Shown one piece after another: positions 49,612 through 60,000 of a stretch of 60,000 nucleotides of DNA. The translations under genes and the position numbers were made by a program. This DNA comes from Membranipora membranacea (lineage: Eukaryota > Bryozoa > Gymnolaemata > Cheilostomatida > Membraniporidae): assembly GCA_914767715.1 (NCBI GenBank), contig OU612065.1, positions 17,610,001-17,670,000 on the forward strand. Direction: 5' to 3'. The stretch's first letter is position 1; every line of letters begins with the position of its first letter. The notes under the pieces were generated by a model. That model searched no databases and had not been told where the DNA came from. It saw nothing but the letters and a program-made list of their open reading frames with translations.

Positions 49612-52600
49612 TCACACATTGCTAGTTAAATTCAGGTTAACAGTGTTGTTGAATGATATATTGTCCATTTTGAAGATAACCTGACTCCAGGTCAAAGTGA
49701 AAAGCGTAGCAACACCAACACCAAGTATGTTCAATATCCATCCAGCTTTCACCTACAAGGATAACCGATGACCAATGTTAAAAATTGATATCACTGCTGC
49801 CGCAGGTGTAAACCTCATAGCGCAATGTTTTTTATTGACCTTTACAGCCAGTTAGCCCATATTATTCAAAATACTTTTTCTTTATCACAGCAGCACAAGC
49901 CTTTTGGTGTTGCAATGGGGCATGTACTAGTTTTTAAGTTTTATCACTATAACATAGTGTGGCACCCCTGAAAAATATACGTACCATATCCTTGATAGAC
50001 AATCTCCCTGAAGCATACACCAAGGCATTGGGTCCTGTGGCTACAGGCAGCATAAAGGAATACGATGCTCCGACACAGACGGGCAGCATAAAATACACAG
50101 GATTCATCTTAACATCGACCGCCTGTTAAAAAATGATGTGGTTGAGATTCGAAAGCTCAGCTTCAGTAAGCTGACAGACTGACAGACAGACTATGCAGCC
50201 GGTTAATATTATGATGTCTATTAATGCTGGATGTAGACAAGTGCAAGTAAGTTGACAAAAGTGTGCTGCAATCAAAATTAAAAAGTCAAGCAAACAAGCA
50301 AAGAAACTCTCATTCACAGGAAAGGAACAACAACTTTTTTCATATCTGAGTTGACACTCTCCTGAGTTGGGGAGACAACTCAAATACTGATATTGAAAAC
50401 CTTACCATTCTGGCAGCTATTGGCATGAAGATGGTAGATATTGCAGCATTAGTGGTGATCTCAGTCAGTAATGAGGTGATTGCAGACAGGCAGACCACGA
50501 CCCCCCATACTGGCCAACCATCAAAGAAATTTAGAGCTTCACCTAAAACCTTTGACAATCCTGATACCTAAAATATAGTATAAATGCTTATATGTTAAAA
50601 TAAAACGAATCATAGAACTCCTTTAGATTTAATAACGAGCTTGTTCGAAATTAAATTTTGTTGTTTGGTCTTCAACCGCATTGTACATGAATCAGACGGA
50701 GAAAATTGTTCTGACAAACTTTTCTGCTGGAATCTCAAGGTTACTAAGATAGACTCACTCAGTCAGACTTTAATTCAGATCTTTGCCTATGAATCTAGGA
50801 CAATAAGCACCATAACTGCTTGGTTGAATGAAGGGAATGTCATGTCAGTGTTAATAGAGATTAAAAAGCTGGCTGATCATACCGTGATAGAATCAGCGAG
50901 AGCGAATCCTCCTCCAAGTAACATCAAAAGTCCCCATTGAACCTTCTGAGCCAACTCATTCCATGTGATGAAAGGTTTTCTGGATACCCGTTTCCTTATG
51001 CCACATCCTCCTCTAGAACAGCAGAAATCTGGCAGTTCCCCAGGCCACATGAACATGGACAGCACCACAAATACAGCCGCAGTGCCATCAGAAACATATC
51101 TGTGAAGACAAAAAATATTACCAGATAACAACAGCTGTCCAATTATTTGCATTCCATTCCACGTCATGAGCACCCTACATGCTGCAAGTAAACAGTATAG
51201 CTGGATCTAGCCAATCACGTACACAAAATTCAATATGTAATGTTCTATCAATAATTAGTTAAATTTCATCAAGATTATCCAAGCTTGTTTACTGTCCCTG
51301 TGCTGATAAATCTAAGCTCTGTGGTGTGTAAGAAACCCTACTATGTCTAATTAGTCAAATTTTATTATGATTTTCCAGGCATGTTTACTGATAAATCTAA
51401 GATCTGTGGTATGGAACAAACCCTAGTATAAATAAACATTTTTATAGACCTAAATTTCCATTGCAATATTTTAATTGCGAACAATAACAAACTCTTCATA
51501 TCAAGCATCTTTAAAACCCAAATTTCAATACACTGCACTGCATGATTTCACTGCAGTAAATCCAGAGATGGTCTGATAGTGAAGGACTCAATTCATTTTG
51601 TTTTTAACTAAGTTTTCGGCAATTTTTCATCATTACGTCTCCAGCAGCACAACATACAACATGTGAAATCTGGACGCGAAGTATTGTAAAATCAGAATTA
51701 TTCTGGTACTTCTCTGACATTATATATTATTCTGAATTATACGAATAATATTTTATATCTCGATACTTATACTCAGCTGCCCTTACATAAGCAGCAACCA
51801 CTAAATAGCCTCTCCTTGGATGGTGCAATCAAGGTAAATTTACATTTTATCTTTTTGTCATTATATATTTCACAATCCAGGAATAACCTGTTTTTATTTG
51901 TAATTTGCGTAATTAGATTTAGAATAATTTGCACTAATTTTGAGCCATTGTTATCTAATGTTTAGTCTTCCAATTGTTTTACAGCTGTGCTGTTCTCAAG
52001 ATTAATTTGTTTTACATGACTCATTTTATATCAAAATTCTCAAAACCTTTACAAAAATGTTATATGTTAACCTTATTATTTTAGTTTCACGGTGTTATCG
52101 TGGATAGTGAGAATCCAATAAAAGAATTTATGCCACATAGCATCAGTAAAAAACTAAAGCACTTCGATTAATCCGAGAGAGCCGCTACACAATATGTTAT
52201 CTAGATATGCGACTGAAGATACCAAGTTGCCAAAAAACGCACAGTTATTTCAACAAAAACTAAATATTTGTGCAATAATGAATAAAAGTGATAAAAGCAA
52301 ACATACCCTTCAGTAAAGAGAGATCCCCATCCACCTGATCCTCCTGGATTTCTGCCTATCCATAACAAGGCCAGCATAGCAAAGTGTATAACAGCTACCA
52401 CCTCCTTAAACTTCATAGGGCCCAGCCCATTATAAGCTGTGTCAACTATATTTTGGATTTGTGTTCTCTCTTCCTCGGACTGAACATTGCATCTAAAGGC
52501 AGATAATAAAGACACTTGTAATCTCAAGAAATAAGAACTTTAACCATTCAATAAAAAATTGCAAGTAAAGGTTTATCGGAACTAATATCCATTTCTGAAA

Positions 52601-55229
52601 TTGGTGACAAATTAAAAAAATCCACAAGTTATCAAAATTTTATTAAGTTTCTCATGCGATGTGATAGCATGTTTTTCTGACTTGCAAAGTTACCTGACGC
52701 CGATGAAGACAATCTGAAGCACATTCCATGCCAAGAAGAGCATGACTATCGATATCGGCATACCAAATCCTATCCATGTGGCAAATCGTACACCAAAGTC
52801 GTGATTACCAAGCGCTTCCTTACTTATACTGCAACAGAAATATTACAAAAGAAAAGGTTCAGCCAGGTCCTTTATCAGGAGGGTTTTCAGGGAGTTGTTT
52901 GCATATATGCAGTTTGAGTAATCACATTCACATAAGATTACAGCATGCAAAAACAACCTTAACTACCTAGCTTGTTAATTAGGACAAACTGAGTGTCGGA
53001 CGGAACACAATAAATAACAAAGCTATGAATTCACCTGGCAAGGTTTTCCTGGAAGATCAAGTTTGAGAATGTCCCAGTGATCGTGGCGATCCCGCCGATA
53101 GAAGCAGAGTAGGCTGTAGCCATCAGAATACCTTTACCCATCTCCACCCATTTTCCTTCAAACTCGTCGTCCCCCGTATCGCTGTCACCGTCAGAAGACA
53201 AGCTATCAATATTATTTTTATTGAGATCATCAGCTGATTGAGAATCTGGCTTAGTCTCAGGGTCGAAGCTTGGATTGTTCACACCAGGGGCGCCATCAGT
53301 GTCATCAACACCTGACTCAGCCATTTCTAAATCATTATTGTTAAGCTTCAGTGAGTTTGTATCTTTCTTGCGCGATTTTCTATAAAGTTGTTTTTCACTT
53401 TCTTCGAGTTGCGATATCACTGCCAGCGCGATAGTCACCATCATGGCGGCCGTGGCTGAATTACTGATCCACATTGAGAGAAACCAGCTTGGAATCATGA
53501 ATCCTGAAATCATAGAAAATTTGCAGGTTTTGGTATCGCATCATTAACTGATAGATAGATCGGATGGCATATCACAAGGAATATCAACACCTACCCGCAA
53601 CACCTGTGTGTCAGTAGAGGGTGCAACTCCAGCATTGGGGAATTGGATAAAACTTGATCTATCCTCGAACAGGTTCGTTCCCTATGTGGAGGCGTAGTGA
53701 TGGTGCAAAAGTCAGGTACCTTGGCGCTTTGATACCTGATTTTTGCACCATCACTCTTCTACCCACACCATATTATACTTATCAACCCCTGTGCTATAAC
53801 CATGATGGGTAGAGTGGATGAGAAGCCAGGTGATAGCTAGTTATAAACAATATTATTACCTAGCATAAGAAATCTGGGGTTTGTTCCACACAACTTTAAG
53901 ATACTGAGCGCCATTCTTCGGTGAAGCTGACTGTGTTCTATAGCTGCAGCAACCATAAGACCTCCTAGGTAGAGAGTACCAACATCCTAAAAGAAATGTG
54001 AGCACGCTCATTTTAACACTATGATCGATATTCCCATTTTTTCCGTATCAATTTTACTCCTCACAAAATAGCCAGAGGATTCTATTCTCTTGTGCTGTGT
54101 AATAAGTTTGTTCCACGGAAGGAGACATACCGACTCTCGTGATCTGACTGGGCATGTAGATCACTGATAAACTATGCTATCATTACCACAAAGCAGATGT
54201 CGTAAGGCTAAGTATGCATCATGCGTGACTTGAATTTGCGCATGTGCAAGAACAATGAGTTTAGTTTGGGTTCTGATTGCATCTTTGGACAGGGGAAATG
54301 GGATACCCCCTGCATAAACTGTCAATCAGAATCAGTTAATAATGACAAGAGAGGATAACTATTAATAACAAATCCGCACGCTTTAGGGAGTATGTCACCA
54401 GAGCAGGTAGCCAATCAGATGGCTTCGGAATTCCGAGACTCAATTTTGCAGAGATCAGCTCATGCTCAGAGCTGAGCATGCGCAGAATGGGAAGGAGGGG
54501 CAGAATAGCACACACAAGATTATTGTGGCATTGAAACTAAGCCTCTTTTTTTCCTTTATCAAATATTCCGCTCAGATTCCTACTTCTAAGATAATATGGA
54601 TCTCGGTTGCATGACACTAACCAGTATAAAAGATACATTCGGAAACCGATTTGGAATAATGTTATGAAACTGGCTCATTATCTAGGACTTGAGCTGTGAT
54701 TCAGAGTTCCTTAGCTTTATCTTACGTGTGATTTTCTAACCAAACTACCTTATCAATAATCTTGCAGTCATTACCCAGCAGGTTTGTTATTAAACCTACC
54801 TTGAAGTAATTTTTAGCGATGTCAGGAGCAGTTTGTATGGAAAGCATCGGGGATAGAACCAGCGGGATTAGTGATGTTACTGACAGATGAAATGTCTCTG
54901 TAATCCAGTAGATAGCCATCAACAGCAGCATATAAAGACAGTTACAAGCCTGAAAACAATTGGTCAGCAGAAAATCATGTGTCAACATAGTGCCTTTTAG
55001 CAATGTAAAGCTTTTTCAGTCTTAAAATATTTATTTTATACAACTTTTCGAGCATCATAAAAAAGTGAGATAAAAATGAATGACATGTGAAAGCGAGTAT
55101 TACCTTTTGTGACATGCCCATCTGTTCAGAGAATGGGAGCATTAGAGCGAGTAATAAAGGCACACCGATCATGATGATGGTCGACCGGAACCACCACAAC
55201 TCTTTAAAGACACCTTTTACTGATGTCAT
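49612..55229 (-). CDS. SLC13-family sodium-coupled anion transporter, copy A, 10 exons, 616 aa
   Basis: Exons in coding order: 55104-55229, 54800-54949, 53860-53986, 53035-53503, 52694-52828, 52307-52492, 50883-51099, 50406-50567, 49985-50122, 49612-49752; all phases agree. The start MTSVKGVFKELWWFRST lies just after a possible 5' UTR acceptor. Family landmarks are ITETFHLSVTSLIPL, the first Na+-site motif WISNSATAAMM (SNS at 148-150), a long acidic hydrophilic loop (about 165-265) usual for animal SLC13 proteins, AYSASIGGIATITGT, and ALADSIT. The second motif region reads TEITTNAAIS, and PVATGPNALVY follows. The C-terminus has three N-glycosylation sequons (NIS, NNT, NLT), as expected for an extracellular tail. 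The family carries dicarboxylates, citrate or sulfate with sodium; the substrate cannot be assigned. It differs from its tandem sister at two motif positions (TFSN for APN; TTNA for TSNT). Confidence 0.93.
51252..51430. repeat. Tandem duplication, about 96-bp unit
   Basis: Two consecutive units start TAATTAGT(T/C)AAATTT (51252 and 51348) and share TGTTTACTG, TGATAAATCTAAG and CTGTGGT, ending near AAACCCTA. They lie in intron 6 of SLC13 copy A. The second unit has lost a few bases. Confidence 0.7.
53697..53756. repeat. Long hairpin (inverted repeat) in an SLC13 intron
   Basis: AGTGATGGTGCAAAA-TCAGGTA faces TACCTGA-TTTTGCACCATCACT around a short loop. Near-perfect arms of about 23 bp suggest the core of a small inverted-repeat element; clear outer ends were not found. 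Confidence 0.65.
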
Positions 55230-56279
55230 CTTGTATTCAGCTAAAACAAAGATGTCTGGTACATTGTAGCGTGTCAAAGTTTCACCGTCTTGATCAGCTC
55301 AACAGATATGCCAAATTAAAAAATTAAAAGTGCAAGCATAAACAGCAAAACATTTGGTCGTTTTGAGGTTTTTCTTACAATGCTTTGCAGTTTTTAAATT
55401 CTACAATTAAGAGTATCATAATATTTCCCCAAAACATGAATTTATATGCTATATTTTTACACTTAAAAGATCATTACTTTACTCACATTAATCCACATGA
55501 TAAAGAGCTCTCCCAAAGTGCTCTAAAAATTCTGTTGGATTAGAACTAAACCATTGAATGTGATAGAATATCAGTTACATACCTGCTGTGAGATTACTGG
55601 TCCTATTAACTTATCTTGTTGTGACTCAATCCTTATCAATATGGCCTGTTGCCGTGACGACAGTGGTGTTTCCAGACATGGTGTGTTTGTCGCGGCTTGT
55701 ATAACTTTGGGGCACAGGAGAGGCGTGGACGATGATCTTGATAAGCAACATGTTTCTATTTACTTGAGCTATTAAAAGCAGGACAACTTCTGGTTTAGTG
55801 TATTATTCTTACATACCTACCGATAACTACTAGCAATAGTTAGTTGCCTATTTCTAGTAAGGGGCAAAAAGAAAGAAATGTGAGTTTTTATCATGCTATA
55901 TGGGATAAATATCATAATAAAAAAAATAAAAAAACATTACCATATTAGTGACAAAATTCAATTTGAAAAGGGAATGGTTTGGCTTGTAGTGTCCATTAGC
56001 TGGATTAAGATGTATGTTTTACAATAACATTTTCTTTTTCGGCCAAAATATGCCAATAGAGCTTTTCTAAAATCTCCTCAACACAACAAATTTCTTTTGG
56101 GTTCGTTTTGTCTGTGAATTGATAACTATGCACAAAATAATCAATCAGATGATAATCAATCAAATTTTGCGAAGAGAGACTCCACAGACATTACCAAACC
56201 TGGCTCAGAACAGGACGACGGAAAAGCTTTGCAAAAGGTATCATAAAACTTAAATTGTTATGTATACTGTGTACATGCA
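55230..56279. other. Intergenic spacer between tandem SLC13 genes
   Basis: 1.05 kb holding the promoter and probable 5' UTR exon of copy A (an acceptor TTTTAG sits about 10 bases before its ATG) and the 3' UTR of copy B. No coding exon or named repeat was seen. Confidence 0.55.
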
Positions 56280-59200
56280 TTACGCAGCTTCGGTTGAGTT
56301 GAAGCCAAGAGTGTTGTTGAATGTGACATTGTCCATATTGAACACCAGATTGCTCCAAGTCATCGTAGAGAGTGTTGCAACAGCCACGCCAAGCACATTC
56401 AGTATCCAACCTGTTTTTATCTACAAATACATCAATGAGATTTAAAAAATATTAGTTGCTATACATTTTTATGGATCCCTCTGTAAATGATTAGAATAAA
56501 CGATGAGTCCAGTGCTCGATGATAGTATAAATATAAAATATATGACTGGGTTCCATGATAACGATTAATGGCATTTTGAAGTTTGTCACATACCATGTCT
56601 GTCATTGTGACTTTCCCTGAAGCGTACACCAGAGCGTTTGGACCTGTTGCGACTGGCAGCATGAAGGAATAAGATGAAGAGACACAGACAGGCAGCATGA
56701 AATAGACTGGATTCATCTGGACATCAATAGCCTGGAAATTTAAAAACATCAATTGTTTTGTTTTGTATGAAAGGACTAAAAGTAGTTACCATTCTTTTTT
56801 ACAGGAGTGCATAAATCTCAAAAGTCAAATACAATTAACAATAAATCAGATTTTCAGAGGGAAAGTGACAGCCATATCCATATTTAACTCACCATCCTTG
56901 CGACTATTGGCTGGAATATGACAGAGATAGCGGTATTACTGGTGATTTCTGTGAGCAAGGAAGCTATAGTAGAGAGACACATCACAACACCCCAAGCTGG
57001 CCAGCCATCAAAGAAATTCAATCCTTCTCCAATAAACTTAGACAACCCAGAAACCTACAAAGAGATTATGGTAAGCATGGAATGAAACCATTTGCATTTG
57101 GTTCTTTTCAGTACATCAAGAAGAGAAGCGATCACTACACTGTGAGAGGGTATATGTATATCTTATCATCTATTGTGAAATTTGAGTAGAATATTGAAAT
57201 TACAGACTAAGGGATTTCTTTGATGATACATTTTATCACAAAATAAGTTTCACCTACATATTCAATACATGAACAGTGGACACATCGCATGGCATATGCA
57301 TTGTCAAAAATGTCTGTTTTGTAAATTATGCAGTTTTTAGTTGTTAGACTCAGCAGAAGTAATTTTGCTATGCCCATTCTTGCTTTTAATTGCCCTGTAA
57401 AATTGCGGTGGTATAGACAACGCCAAAAAGTTCTTCTGAGATACCAGTGCACTCAACCCTGTCAAATATGCTTCAATATTGTGCTGAATTGAGCTGAGGT
57501 GGAACTTAAGCTGTACTGAGACTACATTTTCATACCGTTACTGAGTCAGCTAGAGCGAATCCTCCTCCTATCATCATGAGCAGTCCCCACTGTACTTTTT
57601 GTGTTAGCTCGGTCCAAGTAATGAACTGTTTTCTGCTCACTCTCTTTATCTTACCACATCCACCGCGAAAGCAGCACACATCTGGAAACTCCTCTGGCCA
57701 CATGAACATTGATAAAACTACAAATACCGCAGCTGTGCCATCTGTCACATATCTGGAAATACAAACGATGTTGAAGAGATGGAGAAATTAGCTCATATCA
57801 TGATGTTGACAAGTTACCTACGTAGCATGTATAATACATATATGATGAAAAGATTCGCCCATGTGAATAAGGGCACTCCAACAACCATCGAGCACCAAAC
57901 TTGTCCTTGGCATAACCACAATTACAGTCCAGATGCAGAGACTAACTTGAATCACAAGTATTAGACAGTAAGTATGTCAGGATTCGAAGTGATTAGAGCT
58001 GCAAATAAATGGTAGATAGAAAATTACCCTTTTGTGAACAGAGATCCCCATCCACCTGATCCTCCAGGATTTCTGCCTATCCATAACAGAGCCAGCATAG
58101 CAAAGTGTATAACAGCTACCACCTCCTTAAACTTCATAGGGCCCAGCTCATTATAGGCATTGTCAATAACAGTCTGGATCTGTCTTTTTTCTTCTTCTGA
58201 TTGCGAATCACATCTACAATGTCGAATCGATTAACTGCTTATATTTCTTTTAAATATTTTATTTGTCTTGCTGTGATCCTTTTTTCTTTCCTTGTTTAAG
58301 AACGACATCACCTCATTAAAATTCTCACACAGTAAAATGTTAGCGGATACTTTTTATTTTTTTCAGCCTTCCAGTTGCATCATTTTTTATTACTACTAAT
58401 AAATATCCCGAATTTAATCTAGTTAAATTCATCACTCCGTTGATTGTTGACTGTTGCTTGAAAATTCTGTGATTGATCGAATATTTTTCTCAGAATTATT
58501 CTCCTGGGGTTCTAAATGGTAGGTAAAGCTCTCACCAAGCTCCTGATTACAGCCGCATAAGCAAAAATATAAAAACTTACCTTATCCCAATGAAGACAAC
58601 CTGAACAACAATCCAGCATAGAAGCAGCATAATGAGGGAAAGTGGGATGCCAAATCCAGCCCAGGAAGCAAAGTCCACTCCAAAATCATGTCCTCCCAGT
58701 GCCTCCTCACTTATACTACAAAATCAAAACGACATTTTGATTGAAGTTTAGCTGTGGTATGGTGTTGGTTTTTCCTTTCTACCAACTAGAATTTATTGTT
58801 GTCAACTGAACCATTGTAATTCCAACAATCTTGGTCCTAAAAAACGATTTGATGAAGATGATGATCACTGGACTTAATAGAACCTGTGAAATAAGATCTC
58901 CACTGCTACAGCAATCGTCGATAACAATTACTACTACCTTCGATTACAATACTAAGATCACAATTACTATGTCAATGATAATGCTTCTTAGATAGTTTCG
59001 ACCATATCAAGTCTATGGCTTTGACTGACCAATTTGACCGAGCTCACCTTGCAAGCTGTTGACTGAAGATCAGATTTGGAGCGCCACCTGTAATAGTAGC
59101 GATCCCTCCTATTGATGCAGAGTATGCGACACTCATAAGTAGTCCTTTACCCCTCTGTACCCACATCCCTTCAACATTCCTCTCAGATCCCTGAGACGAT

Positions 59201-60000
59201 GAAGACGTAGCTCTGTTTTGAGTGTGAAGAGAGGTTTTGTCAGATTCGTCGCCCGGTTGGACGATGATGTTGTACTGGTCTGTTGCAGTAATACCTGCAT
59301 CTGTTTCATCAGACGATCCTAGTTCATCATCATTAAGTTTCACCATTTCACTATCATCACTTATGACAACACCGAGTTGTTTTTCACTTTCTTCAAGTTG
59401 AGATATCACAGCAAGGCAAATTGTAACCATCATGGCGGCCGTGGCTGAATTACTTATCCACATGGAGAGAAACCATGTAGGAATCATAAAGCCTGTAAAC
59501 ATGAACCACATGACAGAGAGATTGTTTTTTTTATTGCTTGTCATCAATGATGAAGCAAAATTATAGTGACTGTAAGAAGGCGTTATCATTAAGGAGTCTG
59601 ATATTAAAAGGTATGAAACTGTTTAAAAAACGAGTTGTGCGACACTTAGCCCTCTTCACAATAATGATTATCGGCACCTGTTGCAGTGTTGATGTAAAAA
59701 GATATTGAATCCCAACACTTTATTAAATCCAGATTAGGAGCATCCTTCATGAATGCACCAATGGCCCATTCAGAAGTCAAAAATTTTGATGCCCTAATAT
59801 TGCCGTATCTATTCTTGTGTCTACTTTCAGAAATTAGTGAAATGATACCTAGCACTAGCATAAGAAATCGTGGAAACACAGCATTTGTGGCCACAACTTT
59901 ATGGTGACGTCAAATACCTAGCATGAGAAATCTGGGGTTAGTTCCACACAATTTCAGAATACTGAGGGCTATCCTCCTGTGTAGCTGACTGTGTTCTATC
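56280..60000 (-). CDS. SLC13-family sodium-coupled anion transporter, copy B (5' part beyond the window)
   Basis: Visible exons in coding order: 59928 to beyond 60000, 59048-59492, 58581-58715, 58028-58213, 57536-57752, 56893-57054, 56594-56731, 56280-56420. Exon lengths and phases equal those of copy A except for the linker exon (445 versus 469 nt). Landmarks: WISNSATAAMM, ITGGAPNLIFSQQL, ALADSVT, the canonical second motif TEITSNTAIS, PVATGPNALVY, and a C-terminus with NVT, NNT and NST sequons. The acidic loop diverges strongly from copy A. With SNS/SNT motifs intact this copy looks like a regular sodium-coupled carrier. The first exon(s) and the start of exon 3 are missing, so the gene is partial here. 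It lies 1.05 kb upstream of copy A on the same strand, a tandem duplication. Confidence 0.92.
57207..57330 (-). pseudogene. Possible GIY-YIG-type fragment of a retroelement
   Basis: On the minus strand a short frame reads CIIYKTDIFDNAYAMRCVHC followed by SCIEYVGETYF, resembling the C..C....Y(V/I)GET segment of GIY-YIG endonuclease domains in Penelope-like elements. It sits in an SLC13 copy B intron and is too short and worn to be sure. Confidence 0.3.

Noticed and set aside
1-60000. CRISPR arrays, operons or phage-like modules
   Set aside because: The window is spliced eukaryotic DNA. Direct repeats found are microsatellites, tandem duplications or target-site duplications.

Overview
The window reads as nuclear DNA of a non-vertebrate metazoan. 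It is AT-rich and intron-dense, with GT-AG introns of roughly 150-1100 bp and one of 4 kb. It encodes an innexin, two SLC13 carriers, a nucleoplasmin-type FKBP and a MAPK15/ERK7 kinase, and carries decayed LINE, SINE and many small inverted-repeat insertions. Cnidarian or lophotrochozoan would both fit; the sequence alone does not settle it. Nothing prokaryotic is present. Gene models were assembled by hand from splice sites, reading phase and family resemblance, so exon edges are predictions.

Layout. (1) 1475-8621 (+): a complete MAPK15/ERK7-like kinase, 12 exons, 627 aa. (2) 10180-14412 (+): a nucleoplasmin-like FKBP, 11 exons, 425 aa, whose first coding exon is only 10 nt. (3) 14778-15477 (-): the last three exons of KGD4/MRPS36, a very small gene that none of the long ORFs reveals. 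It converges on the FKBP gene, with opposing poly(A) signals 6 bp apart. (4) 17419-28208 (-): a 17-exon class V aminotransferase / cysteine-desulfurase-like protein, 696 aa, with a candidate N-myristoylation start and a basic tail. (5) 31767-36893 (+): a phospholipase B-like lysosomal hydrolase, 10 exons, 555 aa, divergent from gene 4. (6) 38250-46800 (-): an innexin, 9 exons, 394 aa, with a 4.1 kb first intron holding a dead LINE. (7) 49612-55229 (-): a complete SLC13-type sodium-coupled anion carrier, 10 exons, 616 aa. (8) 56280-60000 (-): a tandem paralogue of gene 7 with identical intron phases, running off the window edge.

The most interesting material lies in the small insertions and the tandem pair. 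Several tiny palindromic insertions (24-56 bp) have flanking direct repeats of 7-8 bp. Two copies of a foldback MITE sit in neighbouring introns of the phospholipase gene, one nested in a SINE. Another foldback insertion in that gene is flanked by an exact 16-bp repeat that duplicates a 5' splice site 90 bp away, in frame. The SLC13 pair shows a local tract of near identity, suggesting gene conversion, while the upstream copy differs from its sister at the two motifs expected to bind sodium and substrate.

The genes do not form a pathway. KGD4 (2-oxoglutarate dehydrogenase adaptor) and the SLC13 carriers (di/tricarboxylate family) both touch citric-acid-cycle metabolites, but the proximity is probably chance.
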